From: Campylobacter ornithocola | GTDB taxonomy: Bacteria; Campylobacterota; Campylobacteria; Campylobacterales; Campylobacteraceae | Length of the DNA stretch: 64,000 nt | Assembly: GCF_013201605.1 (NCBI RefSeq) | Contig: NZ_CP053848.1 | Location: 1,178,001 to 1,242,000 of the forward strand | Direction: 5' to 3' | Shown here: in pieces, positions 47,467-56,734 of the stretch | Layout: every line of letters begins with the position of its first letter | How positions within the stretch are numbered: position 1 is the stretch's first letter | The notes under the pieces: model-generated | What the model was told of the DNA's origin: nothing | The model's database searches: none | The model's input: the letters and a program-made list of their open reading frames with translations, nothing else | Translations under genes and position numbers: made by a program

Positions 47467-48843
47467 ATGCTAGTAATCACCCATAAAGAACCAAGTAGAT
47501 TAAAAAAAATGCTTAAAAATTTAGGTTTTTGGGTGATTATAGGTATCATAGCTGGCATTAGTCTTGGTTTGTTAGATAAAGAACTTGCATTAGCTAGTAA
47601 AATTGGAGTAGATTATTTTATACATGCATTAAAAATTTTAATAGGACCTATTATATTTTTAACCATTGTTTTAGGTGTTGTTAGTCTTGAAAGTTTAAAA
47701 CAAGTTGGAAGCATAGGTGTTAAAGCTTTACTTTACTTTGAAGTGGTAAGCACCTTTGCTTTGGCTATAGGAATTTTTATGGCAAATATCATGGGACCTG
47801 GAAAAGGAATGAACCTTGATCCAAACACCTTGGATAAAGATAGTGTGGCTCAATTTGTAAATAATAATGTAGAAATAAGTGCTCAAAATGAAATTCTACA
47901 TATCTTAAAAGATGCCATACCTACCGATATTATTGCTGCTTTTAGCGAGGGAAAAACCTTGCAAATCTTAGTTATAGCTTTAGCTTGTGCGTTTATTATT
48001 TCACTTATGAGGATTGATGAGAGAAAAGTTATACAAAAAACCTTAGAAATTACGCAAAGTTTTGTTTTTAAAATTTTAGAAATCATTATGTATTTTTCTC
48101 CTATAGCTGCATTTTCAGCAATGGCTTTTTTAGTAGCAAAATATGGGCTTGAATCTTTATTAAATTTAGGATATTTACTTGTTGTTATGTTGCTTGCTTC
48201 TTTACTTTTTATCTTTGGAGTTTTAGGGATTATTTGTTTTATAGCTAAAGTAAATATTTTTAAATTTATGCGTTTTATTTCAAGAGAAGTTTTGATAGTT
48301 TTTGCTACAAGCTCTAGCGAATCCGCATTAGCTCCACTTATGAGAAAACTTGAAAAAGCTGGATTATCTAAAGCCACTGTAGGTTTAGTTTTACCTACTG
48401 GATATAGTTTTAATCTTGATTGTACAAATATTTATTTAGCTATGAGTTTGATTTTTCTTGCACAAGCTTTTAATGTAGAACTTTCACTAATGCATGAAAT
48501 TAGCATCTTAATTGTTTTGATGATAGCTTCAAAAGGTGCTGTTGGAGTAACAGGATCAGGTTTTATTGTGTTAGGAAGTACATTGGCAGCTTTGTCAAAT
48601 ATGCACATAGCTGAAGCTAATAATGGCTTAGGAGCAAGTTTAGGTGAAGTATTACCTGTGGCAGCTATTTCTATACTTTTAGGTGTAGATAAATTTATGT
48701 CTGAAATTCGTGCGGTAGGAAATTTGTGTGGTAATAGTGTAGCAGCTTTAATAGTGGCTATTTGGGATAAACAAATAGATTTAGAAAAATTCCGCTACGC
48801 TTTAGATAATCCTAAAGAATTTACTAATGCAGGTTTTGATTAA
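47467..48843 (+). CDS. dctA: C4-dicarboxylate:proton/sodium symporter DctA (DAACS family)
   Basis: A 458-residue inner-membrane transporter that imports succinate, fumarate and malate. Strong resemblance to DctA: L-L-Y-F-E-V-V-S-T near residue 95, G-K-G-M-N-L-D-P near 117, the serine-rich S-S-S-E-S-A-L near 280, and the NMDGT-equivalent S-F-N-L-D-C-T-N near 316, where Cys replaces the usual Gly. Hydrophobic helices and two re-entrant loops fit. C. jejuni has an equivalent. It is convergent with the aminotransferase gene, overlapping its end by four bases. Confidence 0.88.
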   Translation: MLVITHKEPSRLKKMLKNLGFWVIIGIIAGISLGLLDKELALASKIGVDYFIHALKILIGPIIFLTIVLGVVSLESLKQVGSIGVKALLYFEVVSTFALAIGIFMANIMGPGKGMNLDPNTLDKDSVAQFVNNNVEISAQNEILHILKDAIPTDIIAAFSEGKTLQILVIALACAFIISLMRIDERKVIQKTLEITQSFVFKILEIIMYFSPIAAFSAMAFLVAKYGLESLLNLGYLLVVMLLASLLFIFGVLGIICFIAKVNIFKFMRFISREVLIVFATSSSESALAPLMRKLEKAGLSKATVGLVLPTGYSFNLDCTNIYLAMSLIFLAQAFNVELSLMHEISILIVLMIASKGAVGVTGSGFIVLGSTLAALSNMHIAEANNGLGASLGEVLPVAAISILLGVDKFMSEIRAVGNLCGNSVAALIVAIWDKQIDLEKFRYALDNPKEFTNAGFD

Positions 48844-49697
48844 AAAACCTCTTTTTGTACTTTTTCTATATATTTTTCTCTTAGTTTTTGAGTATAAAAA
48901 CCTACCTTGCCATCATTAATTATCTTACTATCTGCTTTTATAACACCCAAAACCAAAAAAGTAGCCGCGGAAATAAAAACCTCATCAGCCTCATATACTT
49001 CTTTCATACTAAAAGCTCTTTGATCGATTTTAAGACCTAGTTCTTTTGCAAATTTTAAGATATTTTTACGGCGAATACCTGGTAAAATTTCATTTGAAAA
49101 TGGTTTAGTAATTAAAGTTTTATCTTTTATGATAAAAGCTGAGCTACTAGAAGCTTCAGTTACTAAAGTATTTTCTATCATAAAAGCTTCAAAAACCTTA
49201 GCCTTTATAGCTTCTTCTTTTGCAAGACATTGAGCTAATAAAGAAATTGATTTTATATCTCTTCTTTTCCATCTTAAATCAGCTGTAGAAATAATACTTA
49301 CTCCATTTTTAGCAAACTCATGATCAATCACACTACATTCAAAAGCAAAAGCCATAATAGTAGGCTTTAAACCTTTTAAAAGAGCAAAATTTCTACTAGC
49401 AACTCCTCTAGTAACTTGCATATAAAGTCCACCTTCTTTAAGTGAGTTTTTAATGATTAATTGCTCTAAAATACTTTCAAATTCTTCTTTTGTATATGGA
49501 ATTTGTAGTTCAATTTGTGTCAAACTACGCTCAAAACGTTCCCAAAATTCTTCTTTATCAGCTATTTTTGCATTTACCACAGGAACTACTTCATAAATTC
49601 CATCTCCAAAGATAAAGCCTCTATCAAAAACACTCACTTTAGCTTCACTAGCTTTTATAAATTCATCATTTAAAAACACAATTTCCTTTTCTTGCAT
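48840..49697 (-). CDS. dat: D-amino acid aminotransferase (class IV PLP enzyme)
   Basis: A 285-residue protein with the fold-IV start F-D-R-G-F-I-F-G-D-G near residue 25 and the PLP lysine in R-R-D-I-K-S near residue 145. V-T-E-A-S-S-S near 180 binds the PLP phosphate. This is the D-alanine aminotransferase pattern, and the length matches. It interconverts D-Ala and D-Glu and thus could connect with alr. A branched-chain aminotransferase or aminodeoxychorismate lyase is less likely. It follows the glycosyltransferase gene by 11 bases. Confidence 0.8.
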   Translation of the reverse strand: MQEKEIVFLNDEFIKASEAKVSVFDRGFIFGDGIYEVVPVVNAKIADKEEFWERFERSLTQIELQIPYTKEEFESILEQLIIKNSLKEGGLYMQVTRGVASRNFALLKGLKPTIMAFAFECSVIDHEFAKNGVSIISTADLRWKRRDIKSISLLAQCLAKEEAIKAKVFEAFMIENTLVTEASSSSAFIIKDKTLITKPFSNEILPGIRRKNILKFAKELGLKIDQRAFSMKEVYEADEVFISAATFLVLGVIKADSKIINDGKVGFYTQKLREKYIEKVQKEVF

Positions 49698-49708
49698 AAA
49701 CCCTCCTT

Positions 49709-50686
49709 TTAATCAAATAAATCAATAATATCTTTTGGCAAATCAAGCTGATTAGAATAATAAAAATACTTAGCCAAAACTAAAATCCCTATATAAAATT
49801 CTATCCTTTCATCTAAAAATTGCTCTATGTAATTATGAGCATTTTGAATGATTTCTTTTGCTCTATGTGGATTAGTTAGGTAATAATCAAGTAAAGCTTC
49901 TACATTTTCATAAGCATCATCAATTAAAGCAAAATGCTCATTTGAAACCAACTTTCCTTCCATAAACCAAGTTTCATAACGCATTTTTGGTGCTAAAACT
50001 AAAGAATTTGTTTTCATAGCCCACTTTAAATTGCTTGCTACATCATTACCTTCTAATGAAAGTAAAAATTTAAACTGAGTTTGGTAAGCTCTGCTGATTT
50101 TAAAATTTAAATTTTTAATCCACTTTTCAGCTTGAATTTTTCTACCACCAACATGAGCAATATCGCAACGAGGATTATCAAAATACTTTTCAAAAAATTT
50201 AATACGATGTGGTTGATAAATCGCACCTCTAAAAAAAAGTAGGTCTTTTTTATCTTCAAATTGATTTTTATCTTGTATAAAATCAAAATGTCTATTTTTA
50301 TCTAATTTTAAAATGATATTATTAAAACCATTTTCAATAGGTCTTGATTTAGCTATACTCGGATATTTAAGGTTATAACTAATATCTCCAAAACCTTTAA
50401 TCCATAAAAAATCATCATTAAAATACTTACTAATTGCATAAGCATCATAAGCATAAGAAGTTTTTCTAAAAGGGAATTTTCCTATTTTTTCACAATTTTC
50501 ATTTTTTTTTATATCAAAAAAATTATTTTGCAGATTGTAATAATTTAAACGAGAAATAATATTATCTATATTTTTTGATTTTAAAATTTCTTTTAAAATA
50601 TTTTGTAATTGATTTTGATAAATTTTTCTAGGTATAAAACTTTTAACTATACCTTTAATATTCATCATCAATCTAGAATCTGCCAT
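49709..50686 (-). CDS. Glycosyltransferase family 90-like protein (CAP10 domain)
   Basis: A 325-residue protein without a signal peptide. The C-terminal half shows a GT90/CAP10-like order: F-F-R-G-A near residue 155, the Arg-rich D-I-A-H-V-G-G-R-K, then S-L-E-G-N-D-V-A-S-N near 215 and a W-x-x-K-T-N-S-L core with E-x-W-F. Such enzymes transfer xylose or glucose and are often in lipopolysaccharide or capsule loci. Here it lies apart from any LOS cluster. Family call is moderate. Confidence 0.68.
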   Translation of the reverse strand: MADSRLMMNIKGIVKSFIPRKIYQNQLQNILKEILKSKNIDNIISRLNYYNLQNNFFDIKKNENCEKIGKFPFRKTSYAYDAYAISKYFNDDFLWIKGFGDISYNLKYPSIAKSRPIENGFNNIILKLDKNRHFDFIQDKNQFEDKKDLLFFRGAIYQPHRIKFFEKYFDNPRCDIAHVGGRKIQAEKWIKNLNFKISRAYQTQFKFLLSLEGNDVASNLKWAMKTNSLVLAPKMRYETWFMEGKLVSNEHFALIDDAYENVEALLDYYLTNPHRAKEIIQNAHNYIEQFLDERIEFYIGILVLAKYFYYSNQLDLPKDIIDLFD

Positions 50687-50815
50687 ATTTTTCTTTCTTA
50701 TTTTTAAATAATATAAATTTTAACACAAGATTTCATTTACAAGACTTAAAAATTTAGTTTATTTAAAAACAAAAATGCTAAAATCACAAAAATTACATAC
50801 TTATTAGGTAAAACA

Positions 50816-51307
50816 ATGAAAATACAAGAATTTATTTTACAATTTATTTTTAAAGTTTCAAACCAACCTGTTAATCTAAAAGATTTACTTGAGGCAAATG
50901 CCTTATTAAATGAAGGTATGATGGTAGATCCTGCAAAATTAAATTTCAAATTTAAGGTATTTAATTCTTATCTCATTTATACTTTTTTTTGTGCTTTAAT
51001 TATCATTCCTTTGATTTTAATTACACATTATTTTTTAACTATTATTGATTTTCATATTAGTATTCTAAGTGCAGTTTTTGTCACTGCTTGTGTTTTTATT
51101 GGTTATGATATTTTTAAAATTTATACTAGAAAAGTCATTAGTAAAAAATTGTTAATAAAAGCTTGGACATTACATTTTCCATATTTTGCTTATGAAAAAT
51201 ACTCAAAAATAGCAGAAAATATTTATAATCAAGCCATTAAAGAAGAAATTCCAAAAAACCAACTTGAACAATATGTTTTAGAAAAAATTATTCAAACACA
51301 AAATTAA
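50816..51307 (+). CDS. Two-helix membrane protein of unknown function
   Basis: A 163-residue protein with two hydrophobic segments (about 47-72 and 77-98) flanked by a 45-residue N-terminal soluble part and a 60-residue basic C-terminal part. A TAAAAT lies 38 bases upstream. It overlaps the convergent FtsL-like gene by four bases. C. jejuni has a similar membrane protein beside the rsmH locus; function unknown. Confidence 0.72.
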   Translation: MKIQEFILQFIFKVSNQPVNLKDLLEANALLNEGMMVDPAKLNFKFKVFNSYLIYTFFCALIIIPLILITHYFLTIIDFHISILSAVFVTACVFIGYDIFKIYTRKVISKKLLIKAWTLHFPYFAYEKYSKIAENIYNQAIKEEIPKNQLEQYVLEKIIQTQN

Positions 51308-52224
51308 TCTAAAAAATCTAAAACTTGATTTTGAAAATATATTGCTTCAAGCTGTCTTTGAAGCTCTTTGTTTTCTTCATATAAAACAAGCTCTTGTGAT
51401 CTTAAATCTGCTATATCCCTACTTACATAATAAATTTGATTTCTGATGTAAATTTGTGGGAAAAATACCAACAGAGCAAATGCTATCATCAAACCTGCAT
51501 ATAATAAATTTTTAGGATTTAAATTTTTATTTTCTTCGCTTACTATACTATCTAAAAGCTCGTATTTATCTTCTTGGTTATGTTCTTGATTTTCTTCAAG
51601 TTTTACTTTCTCTTCTAAAATTTTTTGTTCTTGTTTGACTAATTTTTCTTTTTCTTTTAATTCTTCTTGAGTTTTTTTAATTTTTTCTTGTTCGATTTTT
51701 TTTTGCTCTTTTAACTCTTGTTTAAGTTTAGCTTTTTCTTTTCTTTTTTCTTTTAAGTTTTGAAATTTTGAAGCAACAAAAACATTACTTTGAATAAGAA
51801 TTTTTGATATCTTAATAGAATCTTTCTCTTCTTGTCTCTTTTCTACTTTTTTTATCTCTTGTGTTGTTTTGGTGTTTTTAGGTAGTTTGATATTTTTATC
51901 ATTTTTCTTATCAAATTTTTCTTTTTGTTTTTTGAAAAAATTAAGTTGCAATTTAAAAGGTTTTTTTTCCTCTAATTTAACATTAATTAGATCTTCTTTT
52001 AAATAAATAGCAGATTGTTTTTTAGGCTTTTCTTCATATTCTTCATCAAAATCTGTAAATTTAGGTCTTTTTTTGCGTTGTATTCTACTTTTTAATATAC
52101 GATCACTTTCATTAAATTTTTGCTCATATTCTTCATAAGGCCTACCTTCTTTAATAGCCCTAGAATATCTTAACATTTTTTCACGTATATTTTGTTTTTC
52201 TTTTAAAAAATCATCTTCAACCAT
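51304..52224 (-). CDS. FtsL-like division protein with a long charged N-terminal extension
   Basis: A 306-residue protein. The first 235 residues are strongly charged (Lys/Glu, with long helices of K-E-K-L-K type). One membrane helix follows (about 239-260), then a short coiled coil (E-E-N-K-E-L-Q-R-Q-L-E) of about 45 residues. The membrane helix plus coiled coil directly after rsmH is the position and topology of FtsL, but FtsL is usually about 90-120 residues. The FtsL role is inferred from synteny with rsmH and the C-terminal topology. The start is three bases after the rsmH stop. Confidence 0.7.
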   Translation of the reverse strand: MVEDDFLKEKQNIREKMLRYSRAIKEGRPYEEYEQKFNESDRILKSRIQRKKRPKFTDFDEEYEEKPKKQSAIYLKEDLINVKLEEKKPFKLQLNFFKKQKEKFDKKNDKNIKLPKNTKTTQEIKKVEKRQEEKDSIKISKILIQSNVFVASKFQNLKEKRKEKAKLKQELKEQKKIEQEKIKKTQEELKEKEKLVKQEQKILEEKVKLEENQEHNQEDKYELLDSIVSEENKNLNPKNLLYAGLMIAFALLVFFPQIYIRNQIYYVSRDIADLRSQELVLYEENKELQRQLEAIYFQNQVLDFLD

Positions 52225-52227
52225 TGA

Positions 52228-53145
52228 TTACCTAAAATAAAAAATTCTCATTTTTGCACAACTTGATCTACTATTATAACCTATCTCTTCTTTGGAAGCA
52301 CTTATAGCTTTTTTACTTAAAATTTTACCAAGACTATGATTTTTACCACATTCACATCTTATAGCTCTTTCATCGCAAATACAATCTTTTTCCCATCTTT
52401 TAAAAGTATTTTTTACTATCCTATCTTCTAAAGAATGAAAACTAATAATAGCTAACTTGCAATTTTTTAAATTTGCTTTTTCTATACTTTCAAGCAAAGA
52501 TTTTAATTCACCAAGTTCATCATTTACTTCTATGCGTAAAGCCTGAAATACAAGTAAGGCTAAAGATATATTACGGCCTTTTAACTTAGCATTTCCTATA
52601 ATTTGACTTAACTCTTTTGCACTTACAATCTCTTTTTGACTTCTTGCATTGATGATTTTTTGAGCAAGCATTGAAGCAACCGGTGCTAAATCTCCATAAT
52701 CTTTAAGAATCTGTTCTAAAGCTTCCTTGCTATAAGAATTTACCACTTCTTTAGCGCTTAAAGGATTGTTTTGATCCATTCTCATATCTAAAAAATCAGA
52801 ATTTAGTGAAAATCCTCTGTCGTTTTTATCAAGCTGCAAGGAAGATACGCCAATATCAGCTAAAATTCCTCTTAAATTCTGCGTAGGTATTTGAGTTAGA
52901 ATTTCTTTAAATCCCATGTGATTAAAACTTATTCTATCTTGAAATTTTTTTAGAAAATCTTTAGAAAATTTTAAAGCCTCTAAATCTTTATCACAAGCAA
53001 TTAATTTTAGTTTTTCATGGGCTTGCAATAATGCCTTAGAATGTCCTCCATAGCCCAAAGTACAATCTAAAAAATCCCCATTATCAAAATCATTAAAAGT
53101 ATCTAAAACTTCTTGCAATAAAACAGGAATATGCGGACTTTGCAA
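52228..53145 (-). CDS. rsmH: 16S rRNA (cytosine-1402-N4)-methyltransferase RsmH
   Basis: A 305-residue SAM-dependent enzyme (MraW). The start is a TTG at 53145 with AAAAGG upstream, giving M-Q-S-P-H-I-P-V-L-L-Q-E, the normal family N-terminus. SAM-binding D-C-T-L-G-Y-G-G-H near residue 27, L-A-D-I-G-V-S-S near residue 95, and the C-terminal S-F-H-S-L-E-D-R are conserved. A cysteine pair (C-D-E-R-A-I-R-C-E-C) lies near residue 263. It is divergent from the aldolase-like gene. Confidence 0.94.
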   Translation of the reverse strand: MQSPHIPVLLQEVLDTFNDFDNGDFLDCTLGYGGHSKALLQAHEKLKLIACDKDLEALKFSKDFLKKFQDRISFNHMGFKEILTQIPTQNLRGILADIGVSSLQLDKNDRGFSLNSDFLDMRMDQNNPLSAKEVVNSYSKEALEQILKDYGDLAPVASMLAQKIINARSQKEIVSAKELSQIIGNAKLKGRNISLALLVFQALRIEVNDELGELKSLLESIEKANLKNCKLAIISFHSLEDRIVKNTFKRWEKDCICDERAIRCECGKNHSLGKILSKKAISASKEEIGYNSRSSCAKMRIFYFR

Positions 53146-53168
53146 AATAAACCTTTTAAATATTTTTT

Positions 53169-53176
53169 AGTATAAT
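53169..53176. promoter_or_regulatory. Overlapping divergent -10 boxes, rsmH and aldolase-like gene
   Basis: Plus-strand TATAAT at 53171-53176 lies 31 bases before the ATG at 53208. On the minus strand TATACT at 53169-53174 lies about 24 bases before the rsmH TTG. The two share four bases, so the promoters would compete. Confidence 0.5.
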
Positions 53177-53207
53177 ACCTTAGCTAACTTTAAAACAAGG
53201 TTTTTTA

Positions 53208-53786
53208 ATGGATAAAGAAAACATCATTTCTCAAATAAAAATACTTTCTGCTTCAATGTTCAAAAAAAATTTTTTTGGAATTTGCCATGGTTCAGTTTCA
53301 GCAAAGCTTTCTCAAGGTTCATTTATTATCAACAAAAACAATACTTTTTTAAATCAAATAGATGAAAAAAATTTAAGTATCTTAAAATTTGCAAAAGATT
53401 ATAGTTGGGACGAAGCAAGCAGTGATTGTGAAATTCACAAAAGTATATATGAAAATATACCCGAGGCTAAATTTGTATGTTTTGCTTGTCCAACTTATAC
53501 TCTATCAATGAGTTTAAATCATGATTTTATAACACCTCAAGATTATTTTGGGGAAATTTTTTTAGAAGAAATTCGTGTTTATAATCCTAAAAATTATGAA
53601 GACTGGGAAGATAGATCGCAAACTGAAATTTATCGTTACATGTTAGAACAAAAACAAAATTTTGTTGTTGTAAAAGGTTATGGAATATTTGCTTATGGCA
53701 GAACAAGTTATGAGTTGGGTAAAATTATAGATTTAATTGAAAATTCTTGTAAAATTATCCATTTAGCTGAAACAAATTTATCATAA
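53208..53786 (+). CDS. Class II aldolase/adducin domain protein
   Basis: A 192-residue protein with the aldolase-II fold: G-I-C-H-G-S-V-S-A-K near residue 23, D-C-E-I-H near residue 75, and V-V-K-G-Y-G-I-F-A-Y-G near residue 157. The usual metal-binding His-x-His is not fully kept, since D-C-E-I-H gives one His. The substrate is unknown. It sits before the ppiD-ftsA-ftsZ unit but has its own promoter and a separate 82-base gap to ppiD. Confidence 0.8.
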   Translation: MDKENIISQIKILSASMFKKNFFGICHGSVSAKLSQGSFIINKNNTFLNQIDEKNLSILKFAKDYSWDEASSDCEIHKSIYENIPEAKFVCFACPTYTLSMSLNHDFITPQDYFGEIFLEEIRVYNPKNYEDWEDRSQTEIYRYMLEQKQNFVVVKGYGIFAYGRTSYELGKIIDLIENSCKIIHLAETNLS

Positions 53787-53823
53787 TCTTTTAAAATTAA
53801 TTTTTTATTAATCACAAATCATC

Positions 53824-53829
53824 TATAAT
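53824..53829 (+). promoter_or_regulatory. -10 element for ppiD-ftsA-ftsZ
   Basis: TATAAT 39 bases before the ATG at 53869, after a T-rich stretch. It is the only consensus -10 in the gap and probably serves the cell-division unit. Confidence 0.5.
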
Positions 53830-53868
53830 TTATGGTTTAATTTATTTAATTCATGGATTGGGGTAAAA

Positions 53869-55347
53869 ATGCTCACTTGGATGCAGCATCATAAAAAATA
53901 TTTAGTTGTTACTATTTGGATTAGCGTTATTGCTTTTGTTGGAGCAGGCTTTGTAGGTTGGGGAAGTTATGATTTTAACACCGATAGATCAAATTCTGTT
54001 GCAAAAGTAGGTGATGAAAAAATAAGTTATGATGAGTTTAATTTAAAGTATTCTCAATTATTTAGCTATTATTCTCAGTTGAATAATGGTAACTACACAC
54101 AAGAGCAAGCAAAAAAAGATGGTTTAGATATTCAAGCTATTAATGAACTTATACAAGAAAAACTTCTACTTTCTTATGCAAAAACCTTAGGATTGAATGT
54201 GAGCGAAGAAGAAATTGCTTATGATTTAGCACACCAAGAAATCTTTCATAATGCCTCAGGGGTTTTTGATAAAAATTTATATTATAATTTACTTGCTAGA
54301 AATAATTACACACCGAAAACTTATGAAAAAATTATCCACGATGAATTACTACTTAAAAAAATCAATGCAATTTTAAATTTACAGATCAAAGAAAATGAAC
54401 TTGATATGTTTGCAGCAAGTTTTTTAATGCAAGATAGTCTGAAAATTCAAACTATAAAACTTGATAATAAAAACATCCCGATTGACGAAAAAGAATTGAA
54501 ACAAACTTGGGAAAAAAATAAAGAACTTTATAAAACACAAAAGAACTATGAGCTTGCAACTTATTTTTTAAAACCTGATGAAATTGTAGTTGAAGATAAG
54601 GAAATTCAAGCTTATTATGAAGAAAACAAAAATAATTACAAAGATTTTGCAGGAAAAATTTTAAGTCTAGAACAAAGTAAAGATAAAGTTATAAAAGATC
54701 TAAAACTCTCTAAACTCAAAGTTAAAGCTAACGAAAGTTATGTTGCTTTAAGAAAAAACGAACTTAGTTTTGATAAAAATATTACAATTAGCGATGCTGA
54801 TATTTATTATCCTTTGGAAAATATACAAAAAGCCAAAGAAAATGATTTTATTAAACCCTTCAACTTTGAAGATGGATATATGGTTGCGAAAATTATCAAA
54901 ATAAATCCTATACAAACTAAAACTTTTGAACAAGCTAAAAACGAAGTAAGTAAACTTTATATTAAGGAAAAAACTAAGACCATTTTAGAAGAAAAGGCAA
55001 AGCTTGCTTTGGAAAATTTTCAAGGTATAGACATAGGTACTTATAGTCGTGACTCAGGTAAAAAGGAAAAAGTAGGTGATATGATGAATGATACTGAATT
55101 TAGCGAGTTTTTAATGCATGTATTTGACTCAAATAAAGCCAAATCTTATGTATTATTTGATGATAAAGCAATAGTTTATGAAATCACAAAACAAACTTTA
55201 GAAAATCAAAATAAAGAAGAAATTTATAAATTTATCATAGAGCAAAGCGCTAAACAAACCAAACAAACTTTACTTAAAGAAGAATTATTAAAAAAACTTA
55301 TAGAATTATATCCAATCCAACGCTATTATAAAGGAAATGTAAATTGA
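53869..55347 (+). CDS. ppiD: PpiD/SurA-like periplasmic folding factor
   Basis: A 492-residue protein with one N-terminal membrane anchor (residues about 11-32) and a periplasmic SurA_N-like domain starting near residue 41 (V-A-K-V-G-D-E-K-I-S-Y-D-E-F). A parvulin-type region follows, but the usual parvulin signature is weak, so isomerase activity is uncertain. It acts as a membrane-anchored chaperone of outer-membrane proteins, by family. Its stop overlaps the ftsA TTG (TTGA). Confidence 0.82.
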   Translation: MLTWMQHHKKYLVVTIWISVIAFVGAGFVGWGSYDFNTDRSNSVAKVGDEKISYDEFNLKYSQLFSYYSQLNNGNYTQEQAKKDGLDIQAINELIQEKLLLSYAKTLGLNVSEEEIAYDLAHQEIFHNASGVFDKNLYYNLLARNNYTPKTYEKIIHDELLLKKINAILNLQIKENELDMFAASFLMQDSLKIQTIKLDNKNIPIDEKELKQTWEKNKELYKTQKNYELATYFLKPDEIVVEDKEIQAYYEENKNNYKDFAGKILSLEQSKDKVIKDLKLSKLKVKANESYVALRKNELSFDKNITISDADIYYPLENIQKAKENDFIKPFNFEDGYMVAKIIKINPIQTKTFEQAKNEVSKLYIKEKTKTILEEKAKLALENFQGIDIGTYSRDSGKKEKVGDMMNDTEFSEFLMHVFDSNKAKSYVLFDDKAIVYEITKQTLENQNKEEIYKFIIEQSAKQTKQTLLKEELLKKLIELYPIQRYYKGNVN

Positions 55348-56723
55348 ATATTTTAGGAATTGATTTAGGATCGATACAAACTTGTGCTATTTTAGTACAA
55401 AAAAGCGAAGAAGGACTTAAAGTCATCGGTTTTGGAAAGTCAAAATCAAATGGTATAAAAAAAGGAGCAATTACCAATATAGAGCTTGCTTCAAAATCCA
55501 TAGAAGAAGCAGTAGCTGATGCACAAATGATGTCAGGTGTACATTATGATAAGGTAATTGTATCTATTTCAGGTGCTTACGCCAAAAGCGTGGATAGCAT
55601 AGGTGTGGTTAATATACCAAATCACGAAATAGGCATCAAAGAAATTCACAGAGCAGTAAGTACAGCAAAACATACTGCAAATATTCCTAGTGGATATGAA
55701 ATAATTCATGTATTACCTTATAATTTCAAAGTAAACGATCTTGAGCATGTAGAAGATCCCTTGGGAATGAGTGGAAATCGCCTTGAAGTTTCTACACATA
55801 TTGTGATTTCTCAAGAAGTGCATATTAAAAATCTAAAAAAAGCAGTAGAACTTGCCGATCTTAGAGTAGATAACATCGTTCTTTCAGGTTATGCTTCTTC
55901 TATTGCTTGTTTTGATGATAGTGAAAAAGAATTGGGTGCTATTTTAATTGATATGGGAGGGGCTGTTTGTGATATGGTAATTCATGCGGGTAATTCTATA
56001 CGCTATAATGAATGTTTGCAAATTGGATCAGTAAATATTACTAATGATTTATCTATCGCATTACACACCCCACCAAAAGAAGCAGAAAAACTAAAATTAA
56101 ACTACGCATCTTTAATGCAAAATGAAAATTCAATTATACAAATTCCATATATGGGTGATGAAAAAAGAAAAAATGAGGTTTCAGTAGAAGTTATATCTAA
56201 TGTAATTTACGCAAGAATCGAAGAAACTATCATTATTTTAGCTAAAATGCTGAGTGATAATGCTTGTGCTAATTTAGCAGGAGCTGGCATAGTACTAACA
56301 GGTGGTATGACAAAATTTACAGGACTTGACAAACTTGCTTCAGCTTACTTTGATAATAAAGCTGTTAGAATAGCGACCGCGAAAAAAGATACTATGGATG
56401 GCTTTAAAGAAATTTTTGAAGATGCGGAAAATAGTTGTGCTATAGGTCTTTGTTTATATGGTGGCGGGTATTTTACTCCGTATGAGTTAGATTCTAATGA
56501 AAAACTAAGATATAAAGGAGAACCTGAGTTTATCAATAAACAAATCAAACAAAATCTTACCATAGAAGAGCATGAGGGAGAAAATAAAGATTTTGAGGAA
56601 ATTTTTCAAGATCAAAAAGATTTTGAAGATGAAAAAGCAGAATTAACAAAAGTTGAAACCAAAAAAGATAAAAAATCAGGTTTTATGCATAAATTTTGGA
56701 ATAAATTAATAAACCAGTTCTAA
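55344..56723 (+). CDS. ftsA: Cell division protein FtsA
   Basis: A 459-residue actin-fold protein that anchors FtsZ to the membrane. It starts at a TTG overlapping the ppiD stop, with AAGGAAA upstream, giving M-N-I-L-G-I-D-L-G-S. ATP-binding segments are I-D-M-G-G near residue 205 and G-A-G-I-V-L-T-G-G near residue 313. A charged Glu/Asp/Lys stretch precedes an amphipathic C-terminal helix (M-H-K-F-W-N-K-L-I-N) that binds the membrane. Confidence 0.95.
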   Translation: MNILGIDLGSIQTCAILVQKSEEGLKVIGFGKSKSNGIKKGAITNIELASKSIEEAVADAQMMSGVHYDKVIVSISGAYAKSVDSIGVVNIPNHEIGIKEIHRAVSTAKHTANIPSGYEIIHVLPYNFKVNDLEHVEDPLGMSGNRLEVSTHIVISQEVHIKNLKKAVELADLRVDNIVLSGYASSIACFDDSEKELGAILIDMGGAVCDMVIHAGNSIRYNECLQIGSVNITNDLSIALHTPPKEAEKLKLNYASLMQNENSIIQIPYMGDEKRKNEVSVEVISNVIYARIEETIIILAKMLSDNACANLAGAGIVLTGGMTKFTGLDKLASAYFDNKAVRIATAKKDTMDGFKEIFEDAENSCAIGLCLYGGGYFTPYELDSNEKLRYKGEPEFINKQIKQNLTIEEHEGENKDFEEIFQDQKDFEDEKAELTKVETKKDKKSGFMHKFWNKLINQF

Positions 56724-56734
56724 TAGGAGATACA

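Noticed and set aside
47883-48377. Antisense ORF (164 codons) within dctA
   Set aside because: Fully inside dctA, with no recognisable motif and no start signal.
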